Shown here piece by piece: positions 7,970-19,214 of a stretch of DNA of 64,000 nucleotides. How positions within the stretch are numbered: the stretch's first letter is position 1; every line of letters begins with the position of its first letter. The stretch is from Salibaculum sp031581025 (lineage in GTDB: Bacteria; Pseudomonadota; Alphaproteobacteria; Rhodobacterales; Rhodobacteraceae). Both the position numbers and the translations under genes were made by a program. Under the pieces are notes generated by a model. That model did not search any database, was not told the DNA's origin, and was given only the letters and a program-made list of their open reading frames with translations. The stretch lies in the NCBI RefSeq assembly GCF_031581025.1, contig NZ_JAVLCA010000006.1, one strand, 5' to 3'.

Positions 7970-9310
7970 TCAGCGCGCCTTGCCGTAGATTTGCGCGATC
8001 CGCGCGACGGCCTCGTCGGGCGGCAGCTCTTCGCTCTCGCCGGTCCGGCGGCTGGTCAGTTCGACCACCCCATTCTTCAGCCCCCGCGGCCCGACGGTGA
8101 TCCGCCAGGGCAGGCCGATCAGGTCCATCGTGGCGAACTTGCCGCCCGCGCGTTCGTCACGGTCGTCGTAGAGCGGCTCCAGCCCCAGCGCGGTAATCGC
8201 CGCGTGCAGGCTCTCGCAGGCGGCGTCGGCCTCGGCAACGCCCTGCCGGAGATTGACGATGCCGCAGTGAAAGGGCGTCACTCCCTCGGGCCAGATAATG
8301 CCGTTGTCGTCGTGGCTGGCCTCGATGATGGCGCCCAGCAAGCGCGACACGCCGATGCCGTGCGACCCCATGTGCACCGGCACCGGCTTGCCGTCATGGC
8401 CCTGCACGGTGGCGCCCATGGGCTCGGAATACTTGGTGCCGAAATAGAAGATCTGGCCGACCTCGATGCCGCGCGCCACGCGGCGGCGGTCTTCGGGGAC
8501 CTCGGCGAATTTCGCCGCGTCGTGGGTTTCGTCGGTGCGCGCGTAGCGGCTGGTGAACTCCTCCAGCACCGCGCGGCACTGGGCCTTGTCGTCGTAGTCG
8601 ATCTCGCGGTCGCCGAATTTCAGCTCGGTGATCTCGCTGTCATAGAACACCTCGGACTCGCCCGTCTCGGCCAGCACCAGGAATTCATGGGTGTCATCGC
8701 CGCCGATGGGGCCGCTGTCGGCGCGCATCGGGATCGCCTGCAGGCCCATCCGTTCGTAGGTGCGCAGGTAGCTGACCAAGTGGCGGTTGTAGGCGTGCAG
8801 TGCGTCCTCGCGCGTCAGGTCGAAGGTATAGCCGTCCTTCATGTAGAACTCGCGGCCGCGCATGACGCCGAACCGGGGGCGGACCTCGTCGCGGAACTTC
8901 CACTGGATCTGATACAGCGTCAGCGGCAGATCCTTGTAGCTGCTCACATGGGAGCGGAAGATATCCGTGACCATCTCCTCGGCGGTGGGGGTATAGAGCA
9001 GGTCGCGCTCGTGCCGGTCCTGCATCCGCAGCATCTCGCGGCCGTAATCGTCGTAGCGGCCGCTTTCGCGCCACAGGTCGGCCGGTTGCAGGATCGGCAT
9101 CTGGATCGGGATGTGCCCGGCGCGGGCCTGTTCCTCGTGGACGATGTTCTCGATCTTGCGCAGCACCTTGAAGCCCAGCGGCAGCCAGGAATAAATGCCC
9201 GCCGCCTGTTGCCGGATCATGCCGGCGCGCAGCATCAGGCGATGGCTGACGATCTGGGCCTCGGACGGGGTCTCTTTCAGGACGGGCAGGAAATAGCGGG
9301 TCAGGCGCAT
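7970..9310 (-). CDS. proS: Prolyl-tRNA synthetase
   Basis: 446 residues. Class II aminoacyl-tRNA synthetase charging tRNA-Pro. Visible signatures include the N-terminal MRLTRYFLPVLKETP, the motif 2 region (FRDEVRPRFGVMRGREFYMKD) and the motif 3 region (GSHGIGVSRLLGAI), followed by a C-terminal anticodon-binding domain. Length matches the short alphaproteobacterial ProRS, which lacks the roughly 180-residue editing insertion of the E. coli enzyme, so cis-editing of Ala-tRNA-Pro is expected to be absent. Confidence 0.96.
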   Translation of the reverse strand: MRLTRYFLPVLKETPSEAQIVSHRLMLRAGMIRQQAAGIYSWLPLGFKVLRKIENIVHEEQARAGHIPIQMPILQPADLWRESGRYDDYGREMLRMQDRHERDLLYTPTAEEMVTDIFRSHVSSYKDLPLTLYQIQWKFRDEVRPRFGVMRGREFYMKDGYTFDLTREDALHAYNRHLVSYLRTYERMGLQAIPMRADSGPIGGDDTHEFLVLAETGESEVFYDSEITELKFGDREIDYDDKAQCRAVLEEFTSRYARTDETHDAAKFAEVPEDRRRVARGIEVGQIFYFGTKYSEPMGATVQGHDGKPVPVHMGSHGIGVSRLLGAIIEASHDDNGIIWPEGVTPFHCGIVNLRQGVAEADAACESLHAAITALGLEPLYDDRDERAGGKFATMDLIGLPWRITVGPRGLKNGVVELTSRRTGESEELPPDEAVARIAQIYGKAR

Positions 9311-9439
9311 CGGTCTCTCCGGGTCTTGGTCCCTCGCCCATACGCCAAGCGCCAGACCCGGACAAGGGCGGCGGCTTTATCCGGGGCGGGCTTTGGCCCA
9401 TAGTCGCCCTGACGGGCACAGACCGCGCAAAGGACGGAC

Positions 9440-11029
9440 ATGACAGACAAGACCCTGCCCAAGGACCTGCTCGACTGGCTCGGTCTCACCAATACGCCAA
9501 CCTGGACCCGCGGCCGATGGCTCGGCGGGGCAACCTCGCTCTTTTTGGCGCTGCTGATCGGCGGTGCGTATCTTGCCGCCTTTTTTCTGATCTACGGCAT
9601 CCTGTTTGGCGGGAGGGAAGCCAACTTCGGGACCGGCACAGTCATCGTCGCCCTGCTCGGCGCGCCTTTCCTGGTCTGGTCCACGCTCATCAAGCAGGAG
9701 ACGGTGAAATACCAGAAAGAGGGCCACATCACCGACCGCATCTCGAAGGCGGTGGAGCAGTTGGGCGAGGAAAAGACCGTCAAGCGCGACGGGGGCGAGG
9801 TCACCGTTCCCAACATCGAGGTGCGCATCGGCGGGCTGCTGTCGCTCGAACGCATCGCGCAGGACAGCACGCAGAACGACAAGGGCCGCGACCACGTGCG
9901 GGTGATGGAAATCCTCTGCGCCTATGTGCGGGACAATGCCCCGGCGAGCGGGGCGCGCGACTTTCCCCTGCCGGACTGGGAGCCGCTGCCGGACGACGCG
10001 ACCGAGGAAGCGCGCGCGGCGCATGAGGAATGGCGCGAGGCGCGGTTCGGCGATACCGATATTCCAGTCCCCCGCCCAAATGCCTACGACTGGGCGCGAA
10101 GCCTGCCCGGCCCCCGTGCCGATATCGCGCTGGCCCTGCAGATCATCGGCCGCCGCAGCCCGGATCAGCGGTTGGTCGAGGCCCGGTGGGGGCCGACGGC
10201 CGCGCTCGACGCCGCCTGGGTCTTCGATACGCCCTGCCCGGAGTTGCCCGAGCCCGAGGGCGATGCGCCCCACGGCACGGAAACGCTCGACGCCTTCACG
10301 GCGAAGCTGGACGCTTGGAAAGCCCGGATCAGCGGTTACGCGGGCTATCGCCTGGACTTGCGCGGCACCAACCTGCAAGGGGCCGATCTTTCGCGCCTGA
10401 CCCTCTCCGGCGCGCGCTTCTCCGAGGCGAGGATGGAGGGAGCCAACCTCGGCGAGGCGCACCTTGAAGGGGCCAAACTTCGCGAGGCTCGGATCGACGG
10501 GGCAAAACTAGTCGGAGCGCGGATGGCGGGGGCATACCTCTCCACCGCGCGGATGGAGGGGGCGTACCTCTTTATGGCGCGGATGGAGGGGGCAGATCTC
10601 CGCCGGGCGCGGATGGAGGGGGTGGTCCTTTCCAACGCTGGGATGGAGGGGACTTACCTCAGCGGTGCGTGTATGGACGGGGCGATCATGAGAAAGATAC
10701 CGATCGACGGAGCAAACCTCGAATGGGCGCGGATGGATGGTGCACACCTCCGCGAGATACGGTTCAGCGCGGCAACAGGCTTCAAGGACGCGATCCTTCG
10801 GTCGACCGCGCTAAAGAAGGTTGACCTCTCCATGCTCGACGTGACGCAAGCGCAGATCGACTCGGCCTTTGGCGATGCCAGCGTAACCCTGCCGAACGGG
10901 CTGGTGCGGCCTGCCCATTGGCCAGATTGGGAGTTGGCCCCTTTTCACGGCCCCGACTTCCACGACGAATGGCGCAAGTGGCAGGCCGACCCCGCGGGCT
11001 ACACCCCGCCGCCGCCGCCCGGGGACTGA
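9440..11029 (+). CDS. Membrane-anchored pentapeptide-repeat protein
   Basis: 529 residues. Two hydrophobic helices (about 30-57 and 66-86) are followed by a conserved cytoplasmic segment (HITDRISKAVEQLG, EVRIGGLLSLERIAQDS) and, from about residue 310 to 450, a right-handed beta-helix of pentapeptide repeats. Here the repeats come as about eleven 10-residue units of the form ARMEGAxLxx, so every second pentapeptide is nearly invariant. The underlying DNA is a tandem array with a 30-bp period. The N-terminal segment is shared with other membrane pentapeptide proteins, as I recall from Rhodobacterales. Function unknown. Stand-alone gene, divergent from proS. Confidence 0.85.
   Translation: MTDKTLPKDLLDWLGLTNTPTWTRGRWLGGATSLFLALLIGGAYLAAFFLIYGILFGGREANFGTGTVIVALLGAPFLVWSTLIKQETVKYQKEGHITDRISKAVEQLGEEKTVKRDGGEVTVPNIEVRIGGLLSLERIAQDSTQNDKGRDHVRVMEILCAYVRDNAPASGARDFPLPDWEPLPDDATEEARAAHEEWREARFGDTDIPVPRPNAYDWARSLPGPRADIALALQIIGRRSPDQRLVEARWGPTAALDAAWVFDTPCPELPEPEGDAPHGTETLDAFTAKLDAWKARISGYAGYRLDLRGTNLQGADLSRLTLSGARFSEARMEGANLGEAHLEGAKLREARIDGAKLVGARMAGAYLSTARMEGAYLFMARMEGADLRRARMEGVVLSNAGMEGTYLSGACMDGAIMRKIPIDGANLEWARMDGAHLREIRFSAATGFKDAILRSTALKKVDLSMLDVTQAQIDSAFGDASVTLPNGLVRPAHWPDWELAPFHGPDFHDEWRKWQADPAGYTPPPPPGD
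10420..10750 (+). repeat. 30-bp tandem repeats inside the pentapeptide gene
   Basis: About eleven degenerate 30-bp units, most containing GCGCGGATGGAGGGGGC followed by a variable codon and ACCTC. They encode the ARMEGAxLxx decapeptides. Units near 10530-10620 are the most alike, suggesting recent expansion by slippage or unequal crossing over; outer units have diverged. Confidence 0.85.
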
Positions 11030-11215
11030 CCCGGGCGGTCACGCGGTCTGACGGTTGCGTGAGCGGGGTGAGCCGGAACGCCGCCCCCCGCGCCGTCCCG
11101 GAACCGCCGGGATGACCAACCCCTACGCGCGCGCCGGGGCCTTTGCCTTGCAACGCGGCGCGTGATCCGCCAAGTAGAAGGTCAAGTCCTCTGGGGATCA
11201 TGAACGGAAGCTGCC

Positions 11216-12343
11216 ATGGCGCTCGCCCCCCGCGAACAGGTCAGATACTGGAGCATCGCCACGGTGGTCTTCATCGCCATCCTGTGGTTTCTCGGCGATG
11301 TGCTGCTGCCCTTCGTGCTGGGCGGGGCGGTGGCCTATTGCCTTGATCCCGTCGCCGACCGGCTGCAACGGGCGGGCCTCAGCCGCATCGCGGCCACCAT
11401 CCTGATCACCCTTGTCGGCGTGCTGATCTTCGTGGTGGGTCTGCTGCTGATCCTGCCCTCGCTGATCAACCAGGCCGGGCAACTGATCCAGCAGATCGGC
11501 CAGCTGATCCAGAACGCGCCGCAGCTCTTCAACCGGTTCGAGACCTGGCTGAGCGGCCGCTTCCCAGCCATCGACCTGGACTCCGACGCCATCCGCAAGC
11601 AGTTGGGCAACCTCGGCAACGCGGTCCAGGCCTCCGGCGGCACCGTCCTCAATTCGATCCTGTCCTCGGCGGTCAACCTCATCAACATCCTCGTTCTGAT
11701 CGTGATCGTGCCCGTCGTCACCTTCTACCTGCTGATGGACTGGGACCGCATGGTCGCGCGGATCGACGAGTTGCTGCCGCGGGACCACGCCCCCACGGTG
11801 CGCAAGCTGGCCGCCGAGATCGACGGCACGCTGGCCTCGTTCATCCGCGGGCAGGGCACGGTCTGCCTGGTGCTGGGCACCTATTATGCCGTGGCGCTGA
11901 TGCTGGCGGGGCTGAACTACGGGTTGATCATCGGCTTCGTGGCCGGTCTGATCTCGTTCATTCCCTATGTCGGCGCGCTGGTGGGCGGGGTGCTGGCCAT
12001 CGGTGTTGCGCTGATCCAGTGGTGGTCGGGCACCGAGACGGTGGACGGCGAGACCATCCAGACCGGGATCGACTGGCTGCGCATCGCCATCGTCGCGGCG
12101 ATCTTCATGCTTGGCCAGTTCTTCGAGGGCAACATCCTGACGCCGAACCTGGTGGGGCAGTCCGTGGGGCTGCACCCGGTCTGGCTGATCCTGGCGCTGT
12201 CGATCTTCGGGTCGCTCTTCGGCTTTGTGGGGATGCTTGTCGCGGTGCCCGTGGCGGCCATGCTGGGCGTGGTCGCGCGCTTTCTGATCGCCGAATACAA
12301 GAGCGGGCGGCTCTACCGGGGCCTGTCGGATCCGGGTGAGTGA
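11216..12343 (+). CDS. AI-2E family (PerM/YhhT-like) transporter
   Basis: 375 residues, multi-spanning. Hydrophobic helices occur near residues 15-45, 60-85 and 155-175, then a run from about 220 to 360, the layout of the AI-2 exporter (AI-2E) family. Substrates of this family are mostly unproven. The stop overlaps the hdaA start by one base (TGATG at 12341-12345), so the two genes form an operon, a pairing I recall from other alphaproteobacteria. The ATG at 11216 was chosen because it opens the conserved MALAPREQVRYWSI. Confidence 0.9.
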   Translation: MALAPREQVRYWSIATVVFIAILWFLGDVLLPFVLGGAVAYCLDPVADRLQRAGLSRIAATILITLVGVLIFVVGLLLILPSLINQAGQLIQQIGQLIQNAPQLFNRFETWLSGRFPAIDLDSDAIRKQLGNLGNAVQASGGTVLNSILSSAVNLINILVLIVIVPVVTFYLLMDWDRMVARIDELLPRDHAPTVRKLAAEIDGTLASFIRGQGTVCLVLGTYYAVALMLAGLNYGLIIGFVAGLISFIPYVGALVGGVLAIGVALIQWWSGTETVDGETIQTGIDWLRIAIVAAIFMLGQFFEGNILTPNLVGQSVGLHPVWLILALSIFGSLFGFVGMLVAVPVAAMLGVVARFLIAEYKSGRLYRGLSDPGE

Positions 12344-13011
12344 TGGCCGAACAGCTGACCTTCGACTGGCCCCGGCATATCGCGATGGGGGCCGAGACGT
12401 TCTTCGTGTCCGAGGCCAATGCCGAAGCCTATGCGCTGGTGACCGCCCCGGCCGGCTGGCCTGATGCCAAGCTGGCCGTGACCGGGCCGCCGGGGGCCGG
12501 AAAGACCCACCTGGCGCGGCTTTTCGCTGACCAGAGCGGCGCCGCTGTCCTGAACGCGGCCAAGATCGACCCCGCCGCGCCCCTGCCCGATGGCGCGCTG
12601 GTGATCGAGGATGGCGAGACTCTGCCGCAGGCCGCCCAGGAATGGCTGTTTCACGCCCACAATCACCTGCGCGCCCGCGCCCTGCCGTTGCTGCTGACAG
12701 GCCAGACCCCGCCCAACCGCTGGCCGATCACCCTGCCCGACCTGGCCTCGCGCCTGTCGGCCACAACCTGCGTGACCATCGCCGATCCGGACGACCGCCT
12801 GCTGGACGCGGTTCTGATGAAGCAGTTCCAGGACCGCCAGATCGCACCCACGCCCGAGGCCCTGGCCCTGCTGCGCAAGCACATCGACCGGACCTTCGAG
12901 GGCGCCATCGAGGCGGTGGCCGCGCTGGACCAGGCCGCCATGGAGGACGGGCACGCGGTCAACCGCGCGCTGGTCCTGCGCGTTCTGGACATCCCCCCGC
13001 GCCAGGGGTGA
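12343..13011 (+). CDS. hdaA: DnaA regulatory inactivator HdaA (Hda homolog)
   Basis: 222 residues from the ATG at 12343 (a GTG one codon earlier is also open). DnaA-related AAA+ protein with the N-terminal LTFDWP clamp-binding-like segment, a P-loop GPPGAGKTH, and a sensor region but no DnaA DNA-binding domain. Hda proteins bind the sliding clamp and promote ATP hydrolysis by DnaA after initiation, preventing re-replication. Coupled to the upstream permease gene and 42 bases upstream of ppk. Confidence 0.88.
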   Translation: MAEQLTFDWPRHIAMGAETFFVSEANAEAYALVTAPAGWPDAKLAVTGPPGAGKTHLARLFADQSGAAVLNAAKIDPAAPLPDGALVIEDGETLPQAAQEWLFHAHNHLRARALPLLLTGQTPPNRWPITLPDLASRLSATTCVTIADPDDRLLDAVLMKQFQDRQIAPTPEALALLRKHIDRTFEGAIEAVAALDQAAMEDGHAVNRALVLRVLDIPPRQG

Positions 13012-13053
13012 TAGTGTCATGCTTTTGTAACCCCGACCCGCCACAAGGCCCCC

Positions 13054-15222
<2,169 letters not shown>

Positions 15223-15298
15223 CCGCCCCGCGGGACGCGCGATTGACCACGGCCCCGCGACGGGGCGATAACAGGGCGGTGACCTGGCAGGGGGGCCC

Positions 15299-16873
15299 AT
15301 GGACGGCACATCGGACAATGCGCCCGGCGCGACGCCGGGTGATCACGGCCCCTTCGGCCGGCCGCTCTTCGACGATCCCAAGGCGCGGGCCCTGTCCCGG
15401 GTGGGCGTCATCGACGTGGGCTCGAACTCGGTCCGGCTGGTTGTCTTCGACGGCGCCGCGCGCAGCCCCGCCTATTTCTACAACGAAAAGATCATGGCCG
15501 GATTGGGCGCGGGCATGTCGCGCACCGGCCACCTCAACCCCGAGGGGCGCGCGCGCGCCAAGGCCGCGCTGCTGCGGTTCGTGGCCCTGGCCGACGGGCT
15601 GGGCATCTCGCCGCTGACGGCCGTTGCCACGGCGGCGGTGCGCGACGCCAGCGACGGCCCCGCCTTCCAGGCCGAGGTCGAACGCGAGACCGGCCTGAAG
15701 CTCTGGGTCATCGACGGGCAGGAAGAGGCGCGCCTGTCGGCCCAGGGCGTGCTTCTGGGCTGGCCCGGCTCTTACGGGCTGGTCTGCGATATCGGCGGTT
15801 CTTCGATGGAACTGGCCGATCTGCAGGACGGTCAGGTCGGCCACCGCATGACCTCGCCACTGGGGCCGCTGAAGCTGCAAGAGGTCAAGGGCGGCAAGAA
15901 GGGCCGCCGCGCCTTCATCCGGGACACCGTCAAGTCGCTGTTCCAGGACATGGGCGAACAGACCGGCCAGCGCCTGTTCCTGGTCGGCGGGTCCTGGCGG
16001 GCCATCGCGCGTATCGACATGGAACGCCGCGGCTATCCGCTGACCGTGCTGCACGAATACCGCATGACCCCGCGCCGGGTCTCGAAGACGTTGCAATACA
16101 TCGAGGACAGCGATCTCGACAAGTTGCGCGCGCGCTGCGGCATCTCCGCCCGCCGGATGGAGCTTGTCCCCCTGGCCATCCACGTTCTGCGCGAGGTCGT
16201 GGCCCGGTTCCGGCCCAAGGACATCGTCGTCTCCTCTTACGGGATCCGCGAGGGGATGCTCTATGAACAGATGCCGCAGGAACTGCGCGAGCGTGACCCG
16301 CTGATCGAGGCCTGCCGCTTTGCCGAGGCCAAGGACGCCCGCCTGCCCGGCTACGGCAATACGCTTTTCGATTTCGTCATGCCGCTGTTTCCGCGCTGCG
16401 GCTGGCAGAAAAAGCGCCTGATCAAGGCTGCCACCCTGCTGCATGACGTCAGCTGGCGCGCCCACCCCGATTATCGCCACGAGGTCGTCTTCGACAATGC
16501 CACCCGCGCCAACCTGGGCGGGCTGAAGCATTCCGAACGGGTCTTTCTGGGCCTGGCGCTGTTGCACCGCTATTCCAACAAGCGCGAGGGCACGCGGTTT
16601 GAACCGCTCTACGGGTTGCTCGAGGACCGCGACCGGCGCGACGCCGAGGTGCTGGGCAAGGCCATGCGGCTCGGGGCGATGCTCTGGCTCAAGGATGCCA
16701 GCGACCCGCCCGGAACGCTGCGACTCTCGCCCAAGGGCAAGACGCTGGAACTGGTGCTGCACCCGCAGGCCGGCCCCCTCTTCGGCGAGGTCGCCGAGTC
16801 GCGCCTGAAGTCCCTTGCCCAGTCCCTCGACGTGGCCCATTCCGTGCGGGTCAAGGGCGCGCGACGCGGCTAA
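15299..16873 (+). CDS. ppx: Exopolyphosphatase, Ppx/GppA family
   Basis: 524 residues. The actin/Hsp70-type phosphatase fold is marked by VIDVGSNSVRLVVFDG and CDIGGSSMEL; the C-terminal part is an HD-like helical domain (LHDVSWRAHPDYRHE). It should release phosphate from polyphosphate ends and possibly hydrolyse pppGpp. Downstream partner of ppk. Its stop overlaps that of the convergent gene at 16870 by four bases. Confidence 0.93.
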   Translation: MDGTSDNAPGATPGDHGPFGRPLFDDPKARALSRVGVIDVGSNSVRLVVFDGAARSPAYFYNEKIMAGLGAGMSRTGHLNPEGRARAKAALLRFVALADGLGISPLTAVATAAVRDASDGPAFQAEVERETGLKLWVIDGQEEARLSAQGVLLGWPGSYGLVCDIGGSSMELADLQDGQVGHRMTSPLGPLKLQEVKGGKKGRRAFIRDTVKSLFQDMGEQTGQRLFLVGGSWRAIARIDMERRGYPLTVLHEYRMTPRRVSKTLQYIEDSDLDKLRARCGISARRMELVPLAIHVLREVVARFRPKDIVVSSYGIREGMLYEQMPQELRERDPLIEACRFAEAKDARLPGYGNTLFDFVMPLFPRCGWQKKRLIKAATLLHDVSWRAHPDYRHEVVFDNATRANLGGLKHSERVFLGLALLHRYSNKREGTRFEPLYGLLEDRDRRDAEVLGKAMRLGAMLWLKDASDPPGTLRLSPKGKTLELVLHPQAGPLFGEVAESRLKSLAQSLDVAHSVRVKGARRG

Positions 16874-17277
16874 AGCTCGATCTCGGCCCCCGGTTCATAC
16901 ATTGGGCTGTCGGGGTCATAGGGCGGCGCATCCTCGCGACGGCGAATGATGATATCGCCGTTGGGCAGCACCTCGGGGGCAGTGTAGTGGCGCGCGGCGT
17001 CCAGCTTGCCCATGAGCGCGATCAGCGCCGGGCCCATCTCGCTGGCCAGCATGTCGAGCGCCGGGCCGATCCTGCGCGCCATGCCCGCGACATCCTCCAT
17101 CGCCGGGTCCATCTCGCGCAGAAGGCCGCGCATCATCATCTGCGCGCCCTCCTCCATCAGCGAAAACCCCTCGCCGATCTCGTCCGGACCGGGCTGGTCG
17201 GACGGGTCGGTGTCGGGTTGCGCGGCGGCGGTCAGCGGGGCCAGGGCGATGAAGCCGGCAAGGACAATCCGTTTCAT
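16870..17277 (-). CDS. Small exported protein of unknown function
   Basis: 135 residues starting at the ATG at 17277, which begins a clean signal peptide (MKRIVLAGFIALAPLTAAAQ); the longer open frame to 17358 adds 27 residues that would spoil it. The mature part is Met- and acid-rich (EEGAQMMMRGLL, MDPAMEDVAG) and ends in a Pro/Asp-rich tail. I recall similar Rhodobacterales proteins carrying an 'AAA+ family ATPase' label, but there is no P-loop here, so that label would be wrong. Periplasmic location inferred. Confidence 0.75.
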   Translation of the reverse strand: MKRIVLAGFIALAPLTAAAQPDTDPSDQPGPDEIGEGFSLMEEGAQMMMRGLLREMDPAMEDVAGMARRIGPALDMLASEMGPALIALMGKLDAARHYTAPEVLPNGDIIIRRREDAPPYDPDSPMYEPGAEIEL

Positions 17278-17335
17278 GCCGCCAAAATAGGCCCCCCGGA
17301 CCCGAGTGCCAATGGCCAGGCCCGCTGCAAGGTGA

Positions 17336-18016
17336 TCAGCCCTGCCGGGATATTTCATCCCAGGCCTGGTTGATCGCGATCATGCGTTTCTCGGCCAGTT
17401 TCACCGCCTCTTCGGGCACGCCGCGCGACATCATGGCGTCGGGGTGCGTGTCACGCACCAGCCGCCGCCACTGCTTGCGAATCTCGTCGAGCGGCGTCTG
17501 CGGATCGACGCCCAGCACCTCGTAGGGGTCGCGCTCCGCCTGCGGCACGAACTGCGCGCGGACGGCCTTGAAGCGGCGCTCCTCCAGGCCGAATATCTCG
17601 GCCACCCGGGCCAGGAAATCATCCTCGCGCGGGTGATATTCCCCGTCGGCCACAGCGATGTGGAACAATCCCTCCAGCAGTTCGCACAGGGGTGCCGACT
17701 GGTCGTCGCCGTACATCCTGCGGATCTTGCCGGCGTAGTCCTCGAAGCCGGCAACGTCCTGACGGGCGAGGTTGAACAGCCGTGCGGCGTTCTTTTCCTC
17801 GCGCGCGGGGATGTGAAAGACCTCGCGGAAAGCCGCCACCTCGTTGCGGGTCACCTGTCCGTCTGCCTTGGCCATCTTGGCCCCCAGCGCAATCACGGCG
17901 ATTGCGAAGGCCACCGTGCGTTCGGGCGGCGCGCGCAGTCTTCCGAAAACCTCGGACAGGCTGTCGCCCTTGCGCAGGGCGGCGATGGCATCGGATATGC
18001 GGCTCCAGATCGACAT
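17336..18016 (-). CDS. DjlA-like co-chaperone (TerB-like plus J domain)
   Basis: 226 residues. N-terminal TerB-like helical domain (about 30-140, with AKADGQVTRNE and AVADGEYHPRED acidic loops) followed by a C-terminal J domain (about 160-226) that contains the HPD tripeptide in DTHPDAM. J domains stimulate DnaK ATPase. Unlike E. coli DjlA there is no clear N-terminal membrane segment, so it is probably cytosolic. Its 3' end precedes the small exported protein gene on the same strand. Confidence 0.87.
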   Translation of the reverse strand: MSIWSRISDAIAALRKGDSLSEVFGRLRAPPERTVAFAIAVIALGAKMAKADGQVTRNEVAAFREVFHIPAREEKNAARLFNLARQDVAGFEDYAGKIRRMYGDDQSAPLCELLEGLFHIAVADGEYHPREDDFLARVAEIFGLEERRFKAVRAQFVPQAERDPYEVLGVDPQTPLDEIRKQWRRLVRDTHPDAMMSRGVPEEAVKLAEKRMIAINQAWDEISRQG

Positions 18017-18047
18017 GGGCGCAGCATAGCCGCCACGGGCCGGAATG

Positions 18048-18524
18048 TCAGAGCCGTTTTTGCATCAGGACAAGGTCCATCCAGCGGCAGAACTTGTGGC
18101 CGACCTCGGGCAGGCGAGCCACCTCGGTGTAGCCCAGCGCGCGGTGGAAGGCGATCCCCGCGGGGTTTTCCCCGCTGACCCCGGCGATGAGGGAATGCAC
18201 CGCCCCAAGGCGGGTGTGGTCCTCCAGCGCGGTCACGAGGGCCCGGCCCAGCCCACGCCCGGACTGCCCCGACGCAAGCTGCACGGTATGTTCCATCGTG
18301 TGGCGATAGCCCACGCCGCCGCGAAACTGGACATAGGTGGCGAAACCGGCGATGGCACCGTCCGCCTCGATCACGAGAAAACAGGGATTTGTGGCGATGG
18401 CCGCGGCCACCTCGGCCTCGGTCTTTTCCTGCGCGTTGAAGGTGGCCGCGCTGTTGCGGATATGGTGGTTCCAGATCGCGGCGATGGCGGGGGCATCCCC
18501 GGCACGGGCCGGGCGCGGGGTCAC
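18048..18524 (-). CDS. GNAT N-acetyltransferase, phosphinothricin-acetyltransferase-like
   Basis: 158 residues from a GTG at 18524 that overlaps the TGA of the upstream glyoxalase-like gene (GTGA), so the two are translationally coupled. The GNAT acetyl-CoA loop is SGQSGRGLGRALV, followed by ENPAGIAFHRALGYTEV; the start MTPRPARAGDAPAIAAIWNH and the HTMEHTVQL segment fit the PAT/YncA subgroup that acetylates small amines such as phosphinothricin or methionine sulfoximine. Actual substrate unknown. Confidence 0.88.
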   Translation of the reverse strand: MTPRPARAGDAPAIAAIWNHHIRNSAATFNAQEKTEAEVAAAIATNPCFLVIEADGAIAGFATYVQFRGGVGYRHTMEHTVQLASGQSGRGLGRALVTALEDHTRLGAVHSLIAGVSGENPAGIAFHRALGYTEVARLPEVGHKFCRWMDLVLMQKRL

Positions 18525-19114
18525 AGCACGACCACGCCGCGCGGCGTGTCGAACCGGGCGGACAGGCCCGGCCCGTCGCCCGCCCGATATGTCACACCCG
18601 GCACCTGAACCCGCGCCGCCAGGGCCGTGGCCTGCGGATGCGTCACCTCCAGCCCCAGGAACCGCAGGCCACTCGGGGGCAGGCTCTCGCCCGGTGGCGT
18701 GTCGACCTGCCATTGCAGCAGGGTGGGCAGCGCGCCGCCCATCGGCAGGCTGCCATCCTCGGGCACCGAGATGCGCCAGAGCAGGGCGTCGCGGGCAAGG
18801 TCCACCGCCTCGCCGCACTCGGGCAGATCGGCCAGCGCCGCGTCAATGTCCGGCACCCGGCAGATCCAGTTGCCCAGGCAGGGGGTCGGGGGCGGCGCAT
18901 CCAACCCGAACCAGCGCGGCCCCGCGACAGTGGCCCCAGACTCTGGCGCGATCACCTCAAGGTAAAGCCCCTCGCCCAGCCCCAACAGCCGGTTGTGCGT
19001 GCCAAAGCGCGCGTGCCGCCCGGCCGGCCCGAAGGCCACACCCAGGCGCTCCTCGGCCCAGGCCACGCCCGTCTCAAGGTCGGCGGCACATATGGCAAGA
19101 TGGTCAAGCTGCAT
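18521..19114 (-). CDS. Glyoxalase-like (VOC superfamily) protein
   Basis: 197 residues from the ATG at 19114 (MQLDHLAICAADL), preceded by a GGGAGGAC ribosome-binding site; a longer frame to 19180 has no such site. N-terminal HLAI and the paired beta-alpha-beta modules match the glyoxalase-like Glyoxalase_3 domain. A metal-dependent lyase or isomerase role is possible but no substrate can be inferred. Overlaps the GNAT gene by four bases. Confidence 0.82.
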   Translation of the reverse strand: MQLDHLAICAADLETGVAWAEERLGVAFGPAGRHARFGTHNRLLGLGEGLYLEVIAPESGATVAGPRWFGLDAPPPTPCLGNWICRVPDIDAALADLPECGEAVDLARDALLWRISVPEDGSLPMGGALPTLLQWQVDTPPGESLPPSGLRFLGLEVTHPQATALAARVQVPGVTYRAGDGPGLSARFDTPRGVVVL

Positions 19115-19214
19115 GGTGTGGTCCTCCCTGTCCCCACACTGGCTGCTTGAGGGGAAAAGGGCAACGGGCCGGGCGGGCACGCTCGGCGACAGCCGGCGGG
19201 GCCGCCCCGGCCCT

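Noticed and set aside
7970..9310. Prolyl-tRNA synthetase as truncated gene
   Set aside because: 446 residues is the normal length for the alphaproteobacterial form without editing domain; all motifs are present.
10420..10750. CRISPR-like array of 30-bp repeats
   Set aside because: There are no unique spacers; the units are back-to-back in phase with codons and encode pentapeptide repeats.
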